Assembly (NCBI GenBank): GCA_008360975.2
Contig: CM039193.1
Span: forward strand, 19,823,389-19,887,388
Length of the DNA stretch: 64,000 bases
Direction of reading: 5' to 3'
Source: Lichenostomus cassidix
Lineage: Eukaryota; Chordata; Aves; Passeriformes; Meliphagidae
The number at the start of each line of letters is the position of its first letter. Position 1 is the first letter of the stretch. Below, piece after piece: positions 32,991 to 45,892 of this stretch. The notes beneath the pieces are model-generated. The model searched no databases. It was not told the DNA's origin and saw only the letters and a list, made by a program, of their open reading frames with translations. The translations under genes were made by a program, and so were the position numbers.

Positions 32991-35900
32991 TTTTTACCCT
33001 TTTAAGAGTAAATAAGTCTATCTCAGTTAAACCCAAATGGGCAGAGGCTATTAAAGTCCTTCCAAAGCTTTCCTAGGCCTGGTGGGGACTCTTCCTGTTT
33101 CCTTTCTAGCTGCCAGCTTGGCCCTGGCAATGACATTTTAATCACATGTATCCATCCATGCCACCACCTTGTTTAGCCAGACCAAGAGGCTACAGCTCTG
33201 GTCGTTACATTTATTTCTCTTCACAATAAAACATTTGTACTCAAGCTGTCAGTAAACGTTTCTATTTAGCTGGTGATTTAGTGTCCTGGATTATTGCTGA
33301 AAATACTTTGAACTGATGGTTTTCTTCAAAGGCCAAACCACTTCTTATATTGCATCCAATAGGACTTTGAATACACTGGGAAGGTTTATCCAGCACTGAA
33401 TGTTTCTGCAGAGTTCTAATAATATGTTGGGAACAAATTCAGAGAATGAAAAATTGCTGTGAAAGTTCTCAAAATTCTCATACGGTGGAAGGCGAAATGG
33501 ATTTTATTCTCCTTCCTCAGGATTAACAGTGCCCTTAATACCAATGGATTTCCCCATGTGGAAGCAAGGAGATTCTGTCCTTTAATACATATTCACTTGC
33601 TTCCTAGGATACATTTTCCAGGTGACTTGTGGAGTTTTCAGCATGTGCTTTCCATTAATCTTGGGATGAATGTTGTGCAAATCCCAAGTCAGCACTTGGA
33701 ATATCTACCAATTAATTTTAAAAGCAAAAATTCTTAATAACTAGAGCTGGGACTACCTGGTACAAAAATCAGTTCTTCAGGCTAATTGTGAAGAAAAGTG
33801 TTAATTCTTGGAAAACAGCTCCTAGTTACCTAGAGTAGTATTTTCTTTATGACCATTTATGACCAATCCCCCGGAAAACACAAAAAAGCCCCAAAACCAT
33901 AAAAAAAAAAAAAATAGCAAAAAAGAAATATGCCTATATCTTTTAAGAGAGTATGGGCAAGGTGGGCATCTGTCTCTGGGAGTCCCTTTTCATCCAAAAA
34001 TTGTACTAGCTGTTATGTCCTCAGAGGTTCATTCTGCCCACTCTCTGCAGCCTACTCCTGGCCATTTGCTCTTTATAAAAATAAACAGGTTTGTCTCAGT
34101 TCTACCAGAGGAGGTCCTACTGTAGACCAACATAGAAATGGAAAGTGTATCTTACAAGGATTGACACTTGAAGAATACAGATTGCTGTTTCCATTATTTT
34201 TAGAGATACAGAAATACTCTGCAACTTTTAAAATGTTTTGTAGGGAAACCACTGTGATTAAAAAACAAATGCTGGGAGCAAACTAATCCAGAAACAGGAT
34301 TTCTTACTGTGAAGATCCCGTCAAAATGAAGACACTGCTGTGGCTGGAAAGCATTAGGAATTCCCAGTTTTTAGTTGTGTGAAGGGATTTCCAAACTGTC
34401 CAAAAATGCAGATTAGTGCCTAATGTCCTAGGAAATGACTGTGTTTGACTAAATTTCAATAAATTCACTTATATTATTAAAGTATTTAGGCATTGCTGAA
34501 AAATCCTGCTATACCTCAGTCTACAGTTTTAGGTAGAAGTGTGGGATTTAGGCCCATATACTCTTAACATCCTCCACCTGAGGCCTTGATTTTGCACTCC
34601 TGTAGAGACAATCTATGTGCACACTGTATCGTACCTGTCTTTCATTTCACGTGGCTGAAACAAGAGCTAATTAATTAAGTGGGACAGCTGATTATATTTT
34701 ATGTGTACTGAGCTTGATGTGCCTTAGATCCAGGTCTTAACTTCTCTATGGATATACATGTTCATCCTAAAGTACTGCTCCAGTCCCAAAATTATGTTCA
34801 GAAGGACTTTCAAATATTGTTGTTTATATCGTTGTTCCAAAGCTGTTCAAAAGACTCAAGCAGTATTTAACGCTGGCAAAGAACTCCCCCAGGAAGACAT
34901 TCATGCCACTGCCTGAAAAAAAATTATAAAGAATAAAAGGCATGTCAAATACAGCTAATTCTAAAAACATCCCCTATAGGGAAATGTGAATGTGACATGC
35001 TACTTTATTCCCCTGAATGGTTTCAGGATTGTGAGTGTAGTTTAAAATATGTCATTTTTTATATATTTGCATGAGTGGCTGTAATCCCAAGAAAATTTTC
35101 AGCAGTAATAAAACCAAAATTAGATAAAAGCTGACTGTAACTGTAAAATAGAAAACTTCTAAGAGCTAATTGTATAACACACTGTGAGCATTTTATTAGT
35201 ATTTTCATTCTTCTCAAAAATGTATTTAAACTAATTGGTTGTTCAGTGTAGACTGAAATGATAAAAAAATTTAAAAATTAGGAATTTTTATAAATGTGAA
35301 ACATGTGCTTCACTACTTAAGCCCTGTTCTTGTGGTTTGCAGATGATATCAGGGCGTCCAATAATAATAACAGAACTGCACAGCAATCAAAGAATGATTT
35401 ATTTTGAGCTGCTTCATGAAGACAAAAGCTGCCAAATCACTAGCAGATTCTGCTGTGAGTGTTTTACTGCTCCTTCTCCCTGGATACTTGCACTTAAGTA
35501 ATTTATTCAGTTCCCAAATTACAATAAATCCTTCCCATGTCGTGAAGCAGTATTTGTAATTCCTTCTCTAGAGGTGCCTGCAGGACTGCAGAAGGAAAAC
35601 TCCTGTGCTGTTACCACTTCACCCACCCCATGTTCGGAGTGTAAAATCCAAATTATTCCTTTCCCACTATGCATTGCCATCTAGTGGCCTGTGGTCCTCC
35701 GTATGCCACAGCAGCAGGGTCTGACCACGGACATCAGCTGGGAATGCCCATTGGCATCAGCCAGCTCCTGCTGCTACTGCCCCAGTCATGGCTTTTCTGA
35801 TCACTTTCTTTAGGGAGGACTGAAGAGCTGTTGAAAGGATCTGCTAATTGCACTGCCATGTGCATATGAATTAACATTCCTTTTTACTTTATTGTGACTA

Positions 35901-36109
35901 AAGATTCACAAGGTAGAAAGAGCCAGGCAATGTACAAACAGAGCTTTTCCTTGTGGTGTGGAAATCTGCTCAGCTCAAACAGTGGAGAGGGAGAAATAAT
36001 TAGTGCCAGGTTTGCATGTTGGCATGACTTCCTATCAAGGACAGTAAAAGATTATAAAGAATTCGATCAGAATTCTTGGCCAAAATTCTATCTTCTGGGA
36101 GCTCAGATA
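32991..36109. other. non-coding stretch
   Basis: No gene recognised. An A tract of 14 lies at 33901-33914. The overlapping frames at 33859-34286 (88 and 118 codons) have no known domain. Confidence 0.5.
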
Positions 36110-36388
36110 GTCATAGGACAAGGGGGAACAATTTTAAACTATAAGAGGAAAGATTTTGACTAGATATCAGGAAGAAATTGTTCCCTGTGAGAGTGGGGAG
36201 GTCCTGGCACAGAGCAGCTGTGGCTGCCCCTGGATCCCTGGAAGCGTCCAAGGCCAGGCTGGACATTGGGGCTTGGAGCAGCCTGGGATAGTGGGAGGTG
36301 TCCCTGCCCTTGGCAAGGGGTGCAACGAGTTGAGCTTTAATGTCCCTTCACCCCAAAACCATTCTGGGATTCTGTGATTTTGTGATTC
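36110..36388 (+). repeat. CR1 LINE 3' region (~280 bp)
   Basis: Plus-oriented CR1 tail: TCATAGGACAAGGGGGAACA, GACTAGATATCAGGAAGAAA, GGCTGCCCCTGGATCCCTGG, GGGGCTTGGAGCAGCCTGGG, ending in repeated TTCTGTGATT-like units. A 73-codon open frame inside it belongs to the repeat and is not a gene. Confidence 0.95.
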
Positions 36389-39300
36389 AAATTTTCATGC
36401 CTCCCAATAAAGAGAAGCAGCTGTAGCAGTGCTCTGAGGGGGTGGCTGCTCATCGGAGATCAGGTGAGTAGAGTCTCACCTGACCATCACATGGGAATGT
36501 GGAAAGGCTTTTTCAAAATGCTCCATCATTTCCTCCAACTCAGACCAGTAATTAAATCCTTCAGTCCTTTATGAAGTCATTATACCAACCTATTCCCCAC
36601 AAAGCTGCGTTTGGGTATAGTTAAATTTTACAGTTTTGTGTGGGAAGAAAAAGTCACCAAATCCCAATTTTTCTTAAAGCTCAGTAAAAATAAGTGCTAC
36701 AGTGCTTGTTCAGAAATATTTCTGGAACAGTAATAAATGAGCCACACACAATTGTCTTACATTTCAACTCTTACCAGGGCTGTTCTAAAAAACCCAAGCA
36801 AATATCTAAATGGTGTTTTTCTCAAAACAAAATCAGGGTGTTGAAGTTCTCTTTGTGCTGTGCTCTACAGCAGGATCCCACGTGTCTCACTTGCTGTTTT
36901 AAAGCAGGACTTTATAGTGATTTTTGATAGTGAGGTATGTGTATATAGAAGAAACTCCAGGAAAATAATTGTGACAAATTAAAAAAAAAAATTAAATGTA
37001 GTAATAACATGAATGGGATGTAAATGTGTAATAAAACACAAATTTACTTCTAATTTTTGTTACTATTTTGTTACTAAAATACTAATTTTAAGTGACTTTT
37101 TCATCTTGTATTATGTTTTATTTCATCACTAAGTAGGAGAAAGTCAAAGGAAAAAATATATACAAAAGGATTTGAAGAACACATTAATAAATTGTACCTG
37201 TCTGTACAGAATCACATCCTGGCAGTGAAAACACTGAAGCTGCTTCAAAGAGAAACTATTAGAAACCAGAAAAACTGACATCAAAAACAAATCTCTGATC
37301 TGCTTCTTAGCTGTAAATCAGCATCTATTTGTACTAGCTGAGATTTTACTGTCTTAACTGAAGAAAACATTTGTAATAACTGAATAAAGCCTTTATAAAT
37401 ATGTCCTGCAGGTTTTTTATTGATGGAGTGAGTAAATATTGAGCATTTGATACTAAGAGAAGAAAAATGCAACAGTCAGAGATCAGCCATGGAGAAGTCA
37501 TTATCAAGTAAGGGATTCTCTAAATTCAATGTTTTAAGTGCAGGTATTTTACATTAGATGCCAAACTACTGCTGCTGAGGGTTTAGTATTTTTAATTTTT
37601 ATTTTTGGAAGTGTTACAAAGAACTAAGAAAATTTTCTGCTCACCTCAAGTTATACAATGTGTTAGCAACAAAGACAGAGATCTGAGTGCTTGAGGGTTG
37701 AGCTAAGTTTTGGAGATGTAAGAACCTGTCATTTAAAAAAAGCTTAACTTTTTTTCCTGCAACCTTGTTATGCATTTGTATCAGAATTTTGTGGAAAGCA
37801 CCAGTGTGATCCCAGTGAAGTTACTAAAGAGTAATAGCACATAGCAAACTTCCAGCTTTAAGGTGAGCCAGTTGGTAGATGAGCCCTGATTTCTTTATAA
37901 TATGATGTTTGCTCAGTGCTGCAGACTGAAGCACAGAACTTTGTCACTTGAACACCTCTGTGTTCTGTATTTCTGGGTGTTGTGCTCATGGCATTCTGTG
38001 CCTGCATGTGCTGACAGGGGCTTGTGGGAACAGTTGGTGGTGTTCAAAGGGATGCTGTTGCAGATCTGTTTGTACAACGAGCTGTAAACTGGGCTAATCT
38101 TGTTTGAGCTTCCTAGAGTTTCGTTCCTTTTGTCTTGGGCTCTGTCAGCACCACAAGCGCATGTGACGACTGCAGCTCTCAGAGAATAACCTTGATTGTG
38201 CCTTACACCTGCTTGCACTTAGGAAAAGAAACATTTGTCACTCTTATTTATGTAATTGCTTAAATTGCATTTTAATTTTAACAGCTTAAGTATGTTGGTG
38301 GAGAAAAATATTTTCTGAATGAAAGTTTGATCAAGTGCCCAGGGAGCCAGTGCAAGTCTTTCCGTCGACTCAAGAGATTTTGTTTCAGGCATTTTATTTA
38401 AACAATACTGCTCTTGGCCATAACTGAGCAAACTTATGTGCTTTTCATAAAAGAAACTGAACAAAAATATTTCAACCAGCAATATTTAATATAACCTTTT
38501 AAGAAAAATTACTGAAAATTAAATCTTTCCATTTTATAATTTTGATGCAATTTAAAATATAGAGAAACCTGGATTTAGTTCTTTAAAAAAGCAATACATC
38601 TGCTTCAGTATTACAAAACTGAATTTCTTCTTACTAAAATGGAAATTGGATTAGATTCTGCTGGAGTAAACTCAACAATTGCTTAAGTTCTTTTGTGTTA
38701 TTCTTCATTCCCATTAATAGGAATAACATGATACCTGTACTCAGCAATTCCCATCACTGTGGGCTCTTAAATAAACATTAGGAAATAGTAGTCTCAAAGT
38801 TAAAGGCTCCATTTAGCACACTGCTCAGCTATGCATTTTAGATTTGCCAGCCGGACTGGCAGCCTAGGTTTCTTTGACCACTCATTACATTAATGCTTGC
38901 AGGATTTCCTGGCAGGACTCCTTATGGAGCTAAGCAGGTTCAAAATGTATCAGGAGGTCTTATCACTCAAAGTAAACACTCAAAGCATATTTCCCCTTTG
39001 CTGAAAGATTTACATTAGTTCTCTAGGCATTGTTAGGCAGCGTATCAATTACAGAGCTGCATTTCCTACATATCATAGGTGTGAGCTTCCCCTTTTCCAT
39101 CACCCCAACCCAAGTTTGAAGATGATACAAAAGGAGGATCTGGCAAAATTTATTTAACCGAAGTATTTTAAACTATTTAGGTGAAATCTTGAAGGTGTTA
39201 AATCACAGCAGTGTCAACATCCTGAGGTGCAGACTTTGATGCCCTTGGTTGTGGCAAACAGCACAAAACTCTACAAACTTTTCCAAGGATTTCCTCAGGG

Positions 39301-39740
39301 CTACTGTGTAAACAGCACTCAGCTGATCTGATAGAGTCAATTTATTCTATTTGTTTTGTCTGTTCTGAGATACATGATCCAGAGCTTATCTCAGTAATAA
39401 TCCAGGCAATTTGTTTTCTGATAAGCAAGTGCAGAGAGAAGTCACGTTTTAAAGAGTTGATTCTTCAAAGGCTGAGTTTGGGCAGCAATTCCCTGGCTGT
39501 GACGGCGAGAAGGGCAGAGCAGCTCCAGGACACCACATTGGGAATGTGACCCTGGACCTGGATCCTCACAGCCCAGGCACTGCCTACACAGGGACCTTCA
39601 GGGAGGTTCACACATGGGAAGGGGATGAATGGATTCCAAGAGCTGCCAATCCAGCGCAAATGCTCTGCTCTACCTGTGATGCAGTTTTAGATCTTTGCAA
39701 CATTAAATTTAATGTCTCTTCCTCAAATACCAGACAGAAG
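36389..39740. other. non-coding stretch
   Basis: About 3.3 kb with no recognised gene or repeat. Open frames do not exceed ~101 codons. Confidence 0.5.
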
Positions 39741-39880
39741 CATAGAACCACAGAACAGTTTGGGTTGGAAGAGACCTCAAAGCTCACCCAGTTCCACCCC
39801 CAGCCATGGCCAAGGACACCTTTTATTTTACCAGGTTGCTCCAATCCTGGCCTTGGACAATTCCAGAGATCCAGGGGCAT
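39741..39880 (-). repeat. CR1 LINE 3' tail
   Basis: Reverse complement of a CR1 end: CATAGAACCACAGAACAGTT, TGGGTTGGAAGAGACCTCAA, CCATGGCCAAGGACACCTTT, then CTGGCCTTGGACAATTCCAG and ATCCAGGGG. Minus strand, 5'-truncated. Confidence 0.93.
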
Positions 39881-42107
39881 AAATTCCCTTCATCCACCTG
39901 AATCGATAATTTCTAGTGATATTAGATCACAAATTTTGATGCATGGGAAATTTTTTGTTAGTTTTTTAGGTGAAGAAAAAAAAGGGAAGAAAAAAAAGGA
40001 AAGAAAAACACAGCAATTATGATTTTAACTAAGACAAAAAATGTTACCATTAGCACCAAGTTGCCATCATTCTGTTATTAGTACTCCATACTTCCCAGGA
40101 AAATTTTCTTTTTTGCCACAACAATTGCATGACATTTTTTATTCAGAGAAGTTACAAAAGACAGCTATCTGTCTTTTGTATCTCAGCTATCTCAAGGCAA
40201 TTATAAAATTGAGGTTCACAGGGAAAAGTAGAGTAAAACAAAAGCAGTTTTTTACTGTGGCAGTATGTCATTTGCCCCAAATAAATAAGTGTTGTGGGCA
40301 GGATGAGGATGACAGACCCTGAAGCCAGAACAAGGCTGTGGAGGAGAAAAGCCCCCCAGTCTCTCCTTGGGGGACAGAAATTTGCTCCTGCCAGGCCATG
40401 ACTCTCTTGTCCCAAATCCAGTTCCAAATCAAATGGCATGGTTTTGAGTTTATATATATTCCAATTATGAACAGACATCTTTAATTGTACAGTAAATTGA
40501 GAGGTTTTGTATTGTGTGTTTTTGGAGGTTCCTGCTTTTATGGCTTTTAAAATTCTCATTCTCTGTACTAAGCAAAACTCCAACATATTTTACACAGCTG
40601 CTGTTTCAAATTCCAGACATTTGACGTAATATTTTTGCTATGAAATTCCAGAATATCACTACTAACTGTACTTTATCAAGTAAAGGCTCACTGAGCACTT
40701 CAAACCTAATAATTTTGATCTACCTTAATAAAAATTTCTGTCTAATCTGTCTAACTCTTTAGCAAATGCTGCAGCCAGCTATACTGATGTTTTTATATGT
40801 GTGTGTGTATAAAAACATAATATATTACTATATATATTGATGTAACATTATATATTAATAATATATTAATATAACATAATGTATTTTTATGTATAGATCT
40901 ATGTATACACACTGTCCTAGTTTTGAATCTTCCATTTTCTGTCTCTTAAATGAGAATAGGGGCTTCTCTTTGAAATTCTGGATGAAATGTGAATTTTAGT
41001 CCAGTGTATTCCAGTTTGCCAAATCATGATGTGACAGTGTAGAGCCTTCAGTAGTTGCATGACCAGTGTCAACTGAATATTCATGGAATCAACCCAAGTT
41101 TGGTCTGAATTAATTTTCCATGTCAATATATCTATCTGCTATTTGAAAATATTAATTTTGTAATAATTCAAAATTTTGTCTTTAGCAAAATGTGAGTTAA
41201 GAAAACCACATCATGATGGTTTTGGTTACAAGAATGGTACTGAAAATATTTATTTTCTATTTATTTTTTTATTTAGCTCTTTAGACGTCAGTCTTAACAG
41301 TGAGTTATCTAATTGTTTTGAAAAGGAGCAGGATTTTACACTTGCAAATATACTTGACATTTCAACAAACATATTTTGAACATAACCTCTTCATGTTGCC
41401 CTGGTTTATAATATTCCTGATGTTTCTATGGTTGGTGAGAATAACATTTGGCTTGGACAGTCAGAAGACACCACAGAAATTGGAATTGCTTTCTTCCAGT
41501 GGAGGTAGTTTCTACAAAAATTTTGTTTAATTCATGACAGGCTGATTTATGGAAGGATATATTTCTTTCATTCTGGATTTTGGTAAAATGAAGTGCTGAA
41601 CTATTGTTTCTTATATCTGTGTTACTTTTGCTGGGACTAATACCTGCCACTGTTTCCCGTAATTCTCGGAACTTGCCTTCTGCTTTACTGTTACTTTTCT
41701 TCCACAGCAGCAGTACCTTTGAGTCACAGCTGACAGGGCAGATTTTTTTCTAGAATAACATAATTAGTGTTTGAGCCTTATATGAGTACTTCTGTCAGGT
41801 GTCACATGGTTAAAATCTCATTTTCAAAAGCCACATTATATGGTATCAGTGATTCCTGTTCTGTAAACATGGTTCCTGGACGCAATTTGAGATCTCTGAG
41901 CAGTAGCTTTGCCAGCAATGCTTTGAAAGATATGTCAGCACATGAAGAGAATATCTGAGTTTTCAGCTTCCTGGGTGTACAGCACAAATGTACATTCTGA
42001 AAGTGCATTTCGTTCCATATAAAACCATTGAGTGTGCTGGGATAGGTAGAAACTGTCACAAGAATCTGTTCTTTCCCTATGGCTGAGTGGGATGATTCTG
42101 TGAGATA
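39881..42107. other. non-coding stretch with simple-sequence tracts
   Basis: No gene recognised. A pure purine A/G tract lies at about 39972-40007. A degenerate TG/TA-rich microsatellite-like block lies at about 40796-40912. Confidence 0.5.
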
Positions 42108-42360
42108 CAGCCTTAAGCTGAATGAGGGTAGATTTAGATGGGATATTAGGAAGAAATTCTTCCCTGTGAGGTGGTGAGGCCCTGGCACAGGGTGCCCAGA
42201 GAAGCTGTGGCTGCCCCTGGATCCCTGGAAGTGTCCAAAGCCAAGTTGGATGGGGCTTGGAGCAACCTGGGATAGTGGAAGGTGTCTCTGCCCATGGCAG
42301 GGGGTGGAATGAGATGAGCTTTAAGGTCCTTCCAGCTCAAACCATTCTGTGATTCTGTGA
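42108..42360 (+). repeat. CR1 LINE 3' region (~250 bp)
   Basis: Plus-oriented and well preserved: GAGGGTAGATTTAGATGGGA, TATTAGGAAGAAATTCTTCC, GGCACAGGGTGCCCAGAGAA, CCCTGGATCCCTGGAAGTGT, GGGGCTTGGAGCAACCTGGG, CTCAAACCATTCTGTGATTC. It is 5'-truncated. Confidence 0.96.
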
Positions 42361-44225
42361 TGAGAAAAACATGGTTTAATATTTTATTTGTCATCCTATG
42401 CATACATACACACACATGTCTACATATCTATCCATACTTGCTTGAAGAATCAGGCTGCAGGAAACAGATTCCAGAATCTTCACATGCTCATATAAAAATG
42501 CATCCTGACAAAGAGATTCTTGCATTTGGTGAAGAGCTGCACCCCTCTCCAATTTCCAGCTCTGTCATCTTATCCCCACTGCAGTTCTGTGCAGCTTGTG
42601 TTTGTATCAATATCCACATCTAAGCAACGGCTTAGATATGCTTGTTCTTTTCCAGAGTCTGAAAACTCTTCCCATTAGCAGCAAAACAAAAAACAATACT
42701 GATACTTCCTTCACAGTGAAGTCTGGGAGAGACTTTAAAATGTAAATTTAGATTGAACAATCAAAACTTTTATAACTTGCTGATGTCTTCTGTCATAGCA
42801 TAAAGGTCAAATATATCCGTGCTTTAATGGCTTTGAATAGGACTCCTTGGAACCAGTGATATATTTGGGTCAGTGACCACATAAATGAAAAATAATGGGT
42901 ATGCAAGTTTTTCCTTTAATTTCTCATGCAAACTTTTCCTCAATTCCTTTATAGTACATGTCAGCAATGTAATACATTTATGGTATAAACAGTAATGTAA
43001 TACATTAAAGTAAAAGAATATAGCCAGTACTTTGGGCTGAAATTGGCCTGTGTTAGATCTCACAGAACTTGGGGAAACTTGTGTTACTATTACTGATTTT
43101 GCATGTGATAAGCCAAATTTTTCTTGTCCTAATCAAGTAATCATCCTGCAGATTTCAGTTAGACAGTTCCCCTGATGGAGTGTAGCCAGTTTTTGGCACA
43201 TGAAGGACTTTTCTAGCTATCAAAAGCAACAGCATAAATGTGACACAGCATTGGATCCCAGTTCAGAGAGGAGAGGAAGAGTTGGATGTAATAATTCTTG
43301 GGTGTCTCAGCAATGCTATTAATAAGTGTTTGAAGATGTGAAAGTGGGAACTTGGAAAGCAGGCCACCACATACTCAAATATAGATGTGGATTTAATACA
43401 GCTCATTTATTACTGGTGATTGCTTGGAGGCATCATGGACAAAATCCTTAATGTAAGAGCAAAAAGTGTCGGCTGTCACGTTCAGTTCCAGCTTTAATTT
43501 CAATTGCCTGAGCAGGAGCAGCTGCAAGTTGCGTTCAGGCATATGAAGTTTTTAGTGTTAAAAAGGCAGCTGGGCTGGAAATACCCCAGAAGTACATATC
43601 CATTTGTCTGGTTAACTTCAGCACTTAGACTATCAATCAGGTCAGCCTAAAGAGAAATGAATGACATCAGTCAAAACAATCGGATATCTTTGTGCAGTGA
43701 TTAGCTCCATGTAGTACAAAAACTTAAATAATTTGTTCTTTGAAAATGTGATGATTGATTAGCTTCCATTAGGCTTGGATTTTAAAACATTCCATGAACT
43801 CTCAGATAAAATGGCACTAAAATGTTATTGCAATAACCAAATAAATCATATTAGACTATAGTGTATATAAGTACTTTAAAACATTATAGATACTAGAATT
43901 CTGTGTATAATAAAAAGGTGAAGAATGTAATCCATGGGGTTTTTTTCTCATCACACACCAGCATTATCTATGGCTGCTTTCAAAGGTAATGTTCCTAAGG
44001 AGATGAATTTTAAGTTTTGCTTTAATACATTATATATACTTACATAAAAGTTGTGCATTTTGGATATGTTTAAAAGGTGTTTTAAACTTATCTCAGTGCA
44101 GAATTTATCTGAGCTTTTGACACTGGTGCTGGCTGTTCAATTGGATTTCAGCCTGGCAGTTTTCTTGCAGCTGGAAAATGGGCTGTCACCATTTAAAAGT
44201 GATGCCTTTACCAGTACGAGTTTTG
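42361..44225. other. non-coding stretch
   Basis: No gene or identifiable repeat seen. Open frames are short and unrecognised. Confidence 0.5.
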
Positions 44226-44321
44226 GGGTCCAGTTCATTGTCCTGTTGTTCTGACCAGAGAATCCCTGACATAAAACAATATTTAGCCTTGAATCTCTTG
44301 CAGAGGAATAAAACAAAGCCT
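44226..44321 (+). repeat. unidentified direct repeat, copy 1
   Basis: About 95 bp shared with 45797-45892 in the same orientation, about 80% identical by eye. The shared core includes CCAGAGAATC, TTGAATCTC and GCAGAGGAATAAAACAAA. It contains an AATAAA. It is not CR1, so it may be part of an old unclassified element or a short duplication. Confidence 0.65.
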
Positions 44322-45180
44322 TGTTCTGCTATGTAGGGTGGTAGTGTGGTTAACACTTGAAATTTATTATCATTTTCCTAATATTTCACTTTTGCCTAAT
44401 CACCCAGACTCTGCAGGCAAATAATTCTGTGAATCATCTCTTACTTCAAAACAAACTGTAGACCCAATGCACGCGGAGATTGCCTAAATATTGGAAGCCT
44501 TATGGATCATAAATCAGAAGGCAAGGAAAATAATCCCATCAAAAATGTTTTGCTTCATTATTTTAGGATTTAGTCATGGATTTGAAGCACTAGTGTTGAG
44601 CTTAAGTAATTGGTGCCATTGTAAATCAAAGGAGCAGCACACATGCAGCACACACGGGACTGCCTTTGAAGTCATTTGGCAGCACGTGGCTTTTCTACTG
44701 ATGACTGATGCTGTTTTGTAATTTATTTTCTAATGAGAGTTAATGGAGTGTATTGACAAGATCCAGACACCTTCCAAAAAGTTTTTGGAGGTTTGACATG
44801 TTTGATTCCACCACCTGTTGTCTAAACATGGTTACCTGTGTTCTAGAGTATTGCTTCATACCAGAAGTACTGACATCAAATTGTCACATTTCTGCAATGA
44901 ATGACAGACTTCAGAGCAAGTGTCACACTTGGGACTTGGCCTCTCACTCCAGAGCCAATGAAAGATTTAGGAAGCTGTGAGGTAGTCATGAGACCTCCAA
45001 TACATCTATATGCATTAATAAATCCATTATTATTAAATAAACAGGACAATTCAGTTTCTACATTATAAGTCTTGAGATGGGAGAGCTGAAGGGAAACTTA
45101 ACCGTGTGTGCAAATACCTGCATAAAATACAAGCATAAAACATTTGCAATACCTGCAAATACAAGCATAAAAAAAGTTGG
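44322..45180. other. non-coding stretch
   Basis: Nothing recognisable as a gene; two overlapping ~75-codon frames at 44491-44980 have no known domain. Confidence 0.45.
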
Positions 45181-45386
45181 AGCCAGAGGCTTCAGTGACA
45201 GGATAAGAGGCAGAAGTGCTGGAGATTTACCAAGACAGTGGTCAGACACTGGAACATGTTGCCCACAGGGGTCAGGGGGCCCAGTCTTGGAGGTAATCAA
45301 AACCTGGATGCATCCATGAGCAATCTACCCAAGGATCTGGATGATCTCCAGAGGTGACACGCAGCCTCAACAATTTTGTGATCCTA
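45181..45386 (+). repeat. CR1 LINE 3' region, diverged
   Basis: Plus-oriented text matches the CR1 region upstream of the terminus: GACAGGATAAGAGGCAGAAG, GTGGTCAGACACTGGAACAT, TTGCCCACAGGGGTC, CAGTCTTGGAGGTAATCAAA, CTGGATGATCTCCAGAGGTG. It is older and more diverged than the other copies. Confidence 0.85.
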
Positions 45387-45796
45387 ACGCAGAAATTCCA
45401 CGGAAATGAGATCTTCAGCAAGAGGTGGCCAGTTACTGTGATTAATGGCTATACACATTTCCTGATTTAGACATACATGATGTGTGCATCATCAAAAGTG
45501 GAGATTTCACTCTGTGTATCATACAGTCATGTTCAATATTTATCATTAACTGATGCCTACAAACTGTATTTCTAGTTTAAGCTGCCTGAGTTAGGCTTGG
45601 CTTGTCAGCTGGGCATCAGGGTTAGAACTTGTCCTTAATACACAGAGCAAGCACAGAGGCTGTGCTGTAGAATTGTGCTGAAGTGGGGTGTTATTCCTAC
45701 ATAGCCTCTGTGTTGTAAAACATTATATTTTGAATTCATATTGTTTATGGAAAGGAGCAGATGACATGTTTGGTCCTGTTTTAGTGCACCAGTTTG

Positions 45797-45892
45797 TGGT
45801 CCAGCTCATGAGCCTGTAGTTCTGGCCAGAGAATCTCTGACCTGTAGTAATGTTTAGTCTTGAATCTCGTGCAGAGGAATAAAACAAAACAA
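45797..45892 (+). repeat. unidentified direct repeat, copy 2
   Basis: Partner of 44226-44321, about 1.57 kb downstream. Similarity fades outside ~95 bp, so a large tandem duplication is not supported. Confidence 0.65.

Noticed and set aside
36156..36377. 73-codon open frame read as a gene
   Set aside because: It lies wholly inside a well-preserved CR1 tail.
44226..45892. Large tandem segmental duplication
   Set aside because: Similarity is limited to ~95 bp; flanks do not match.
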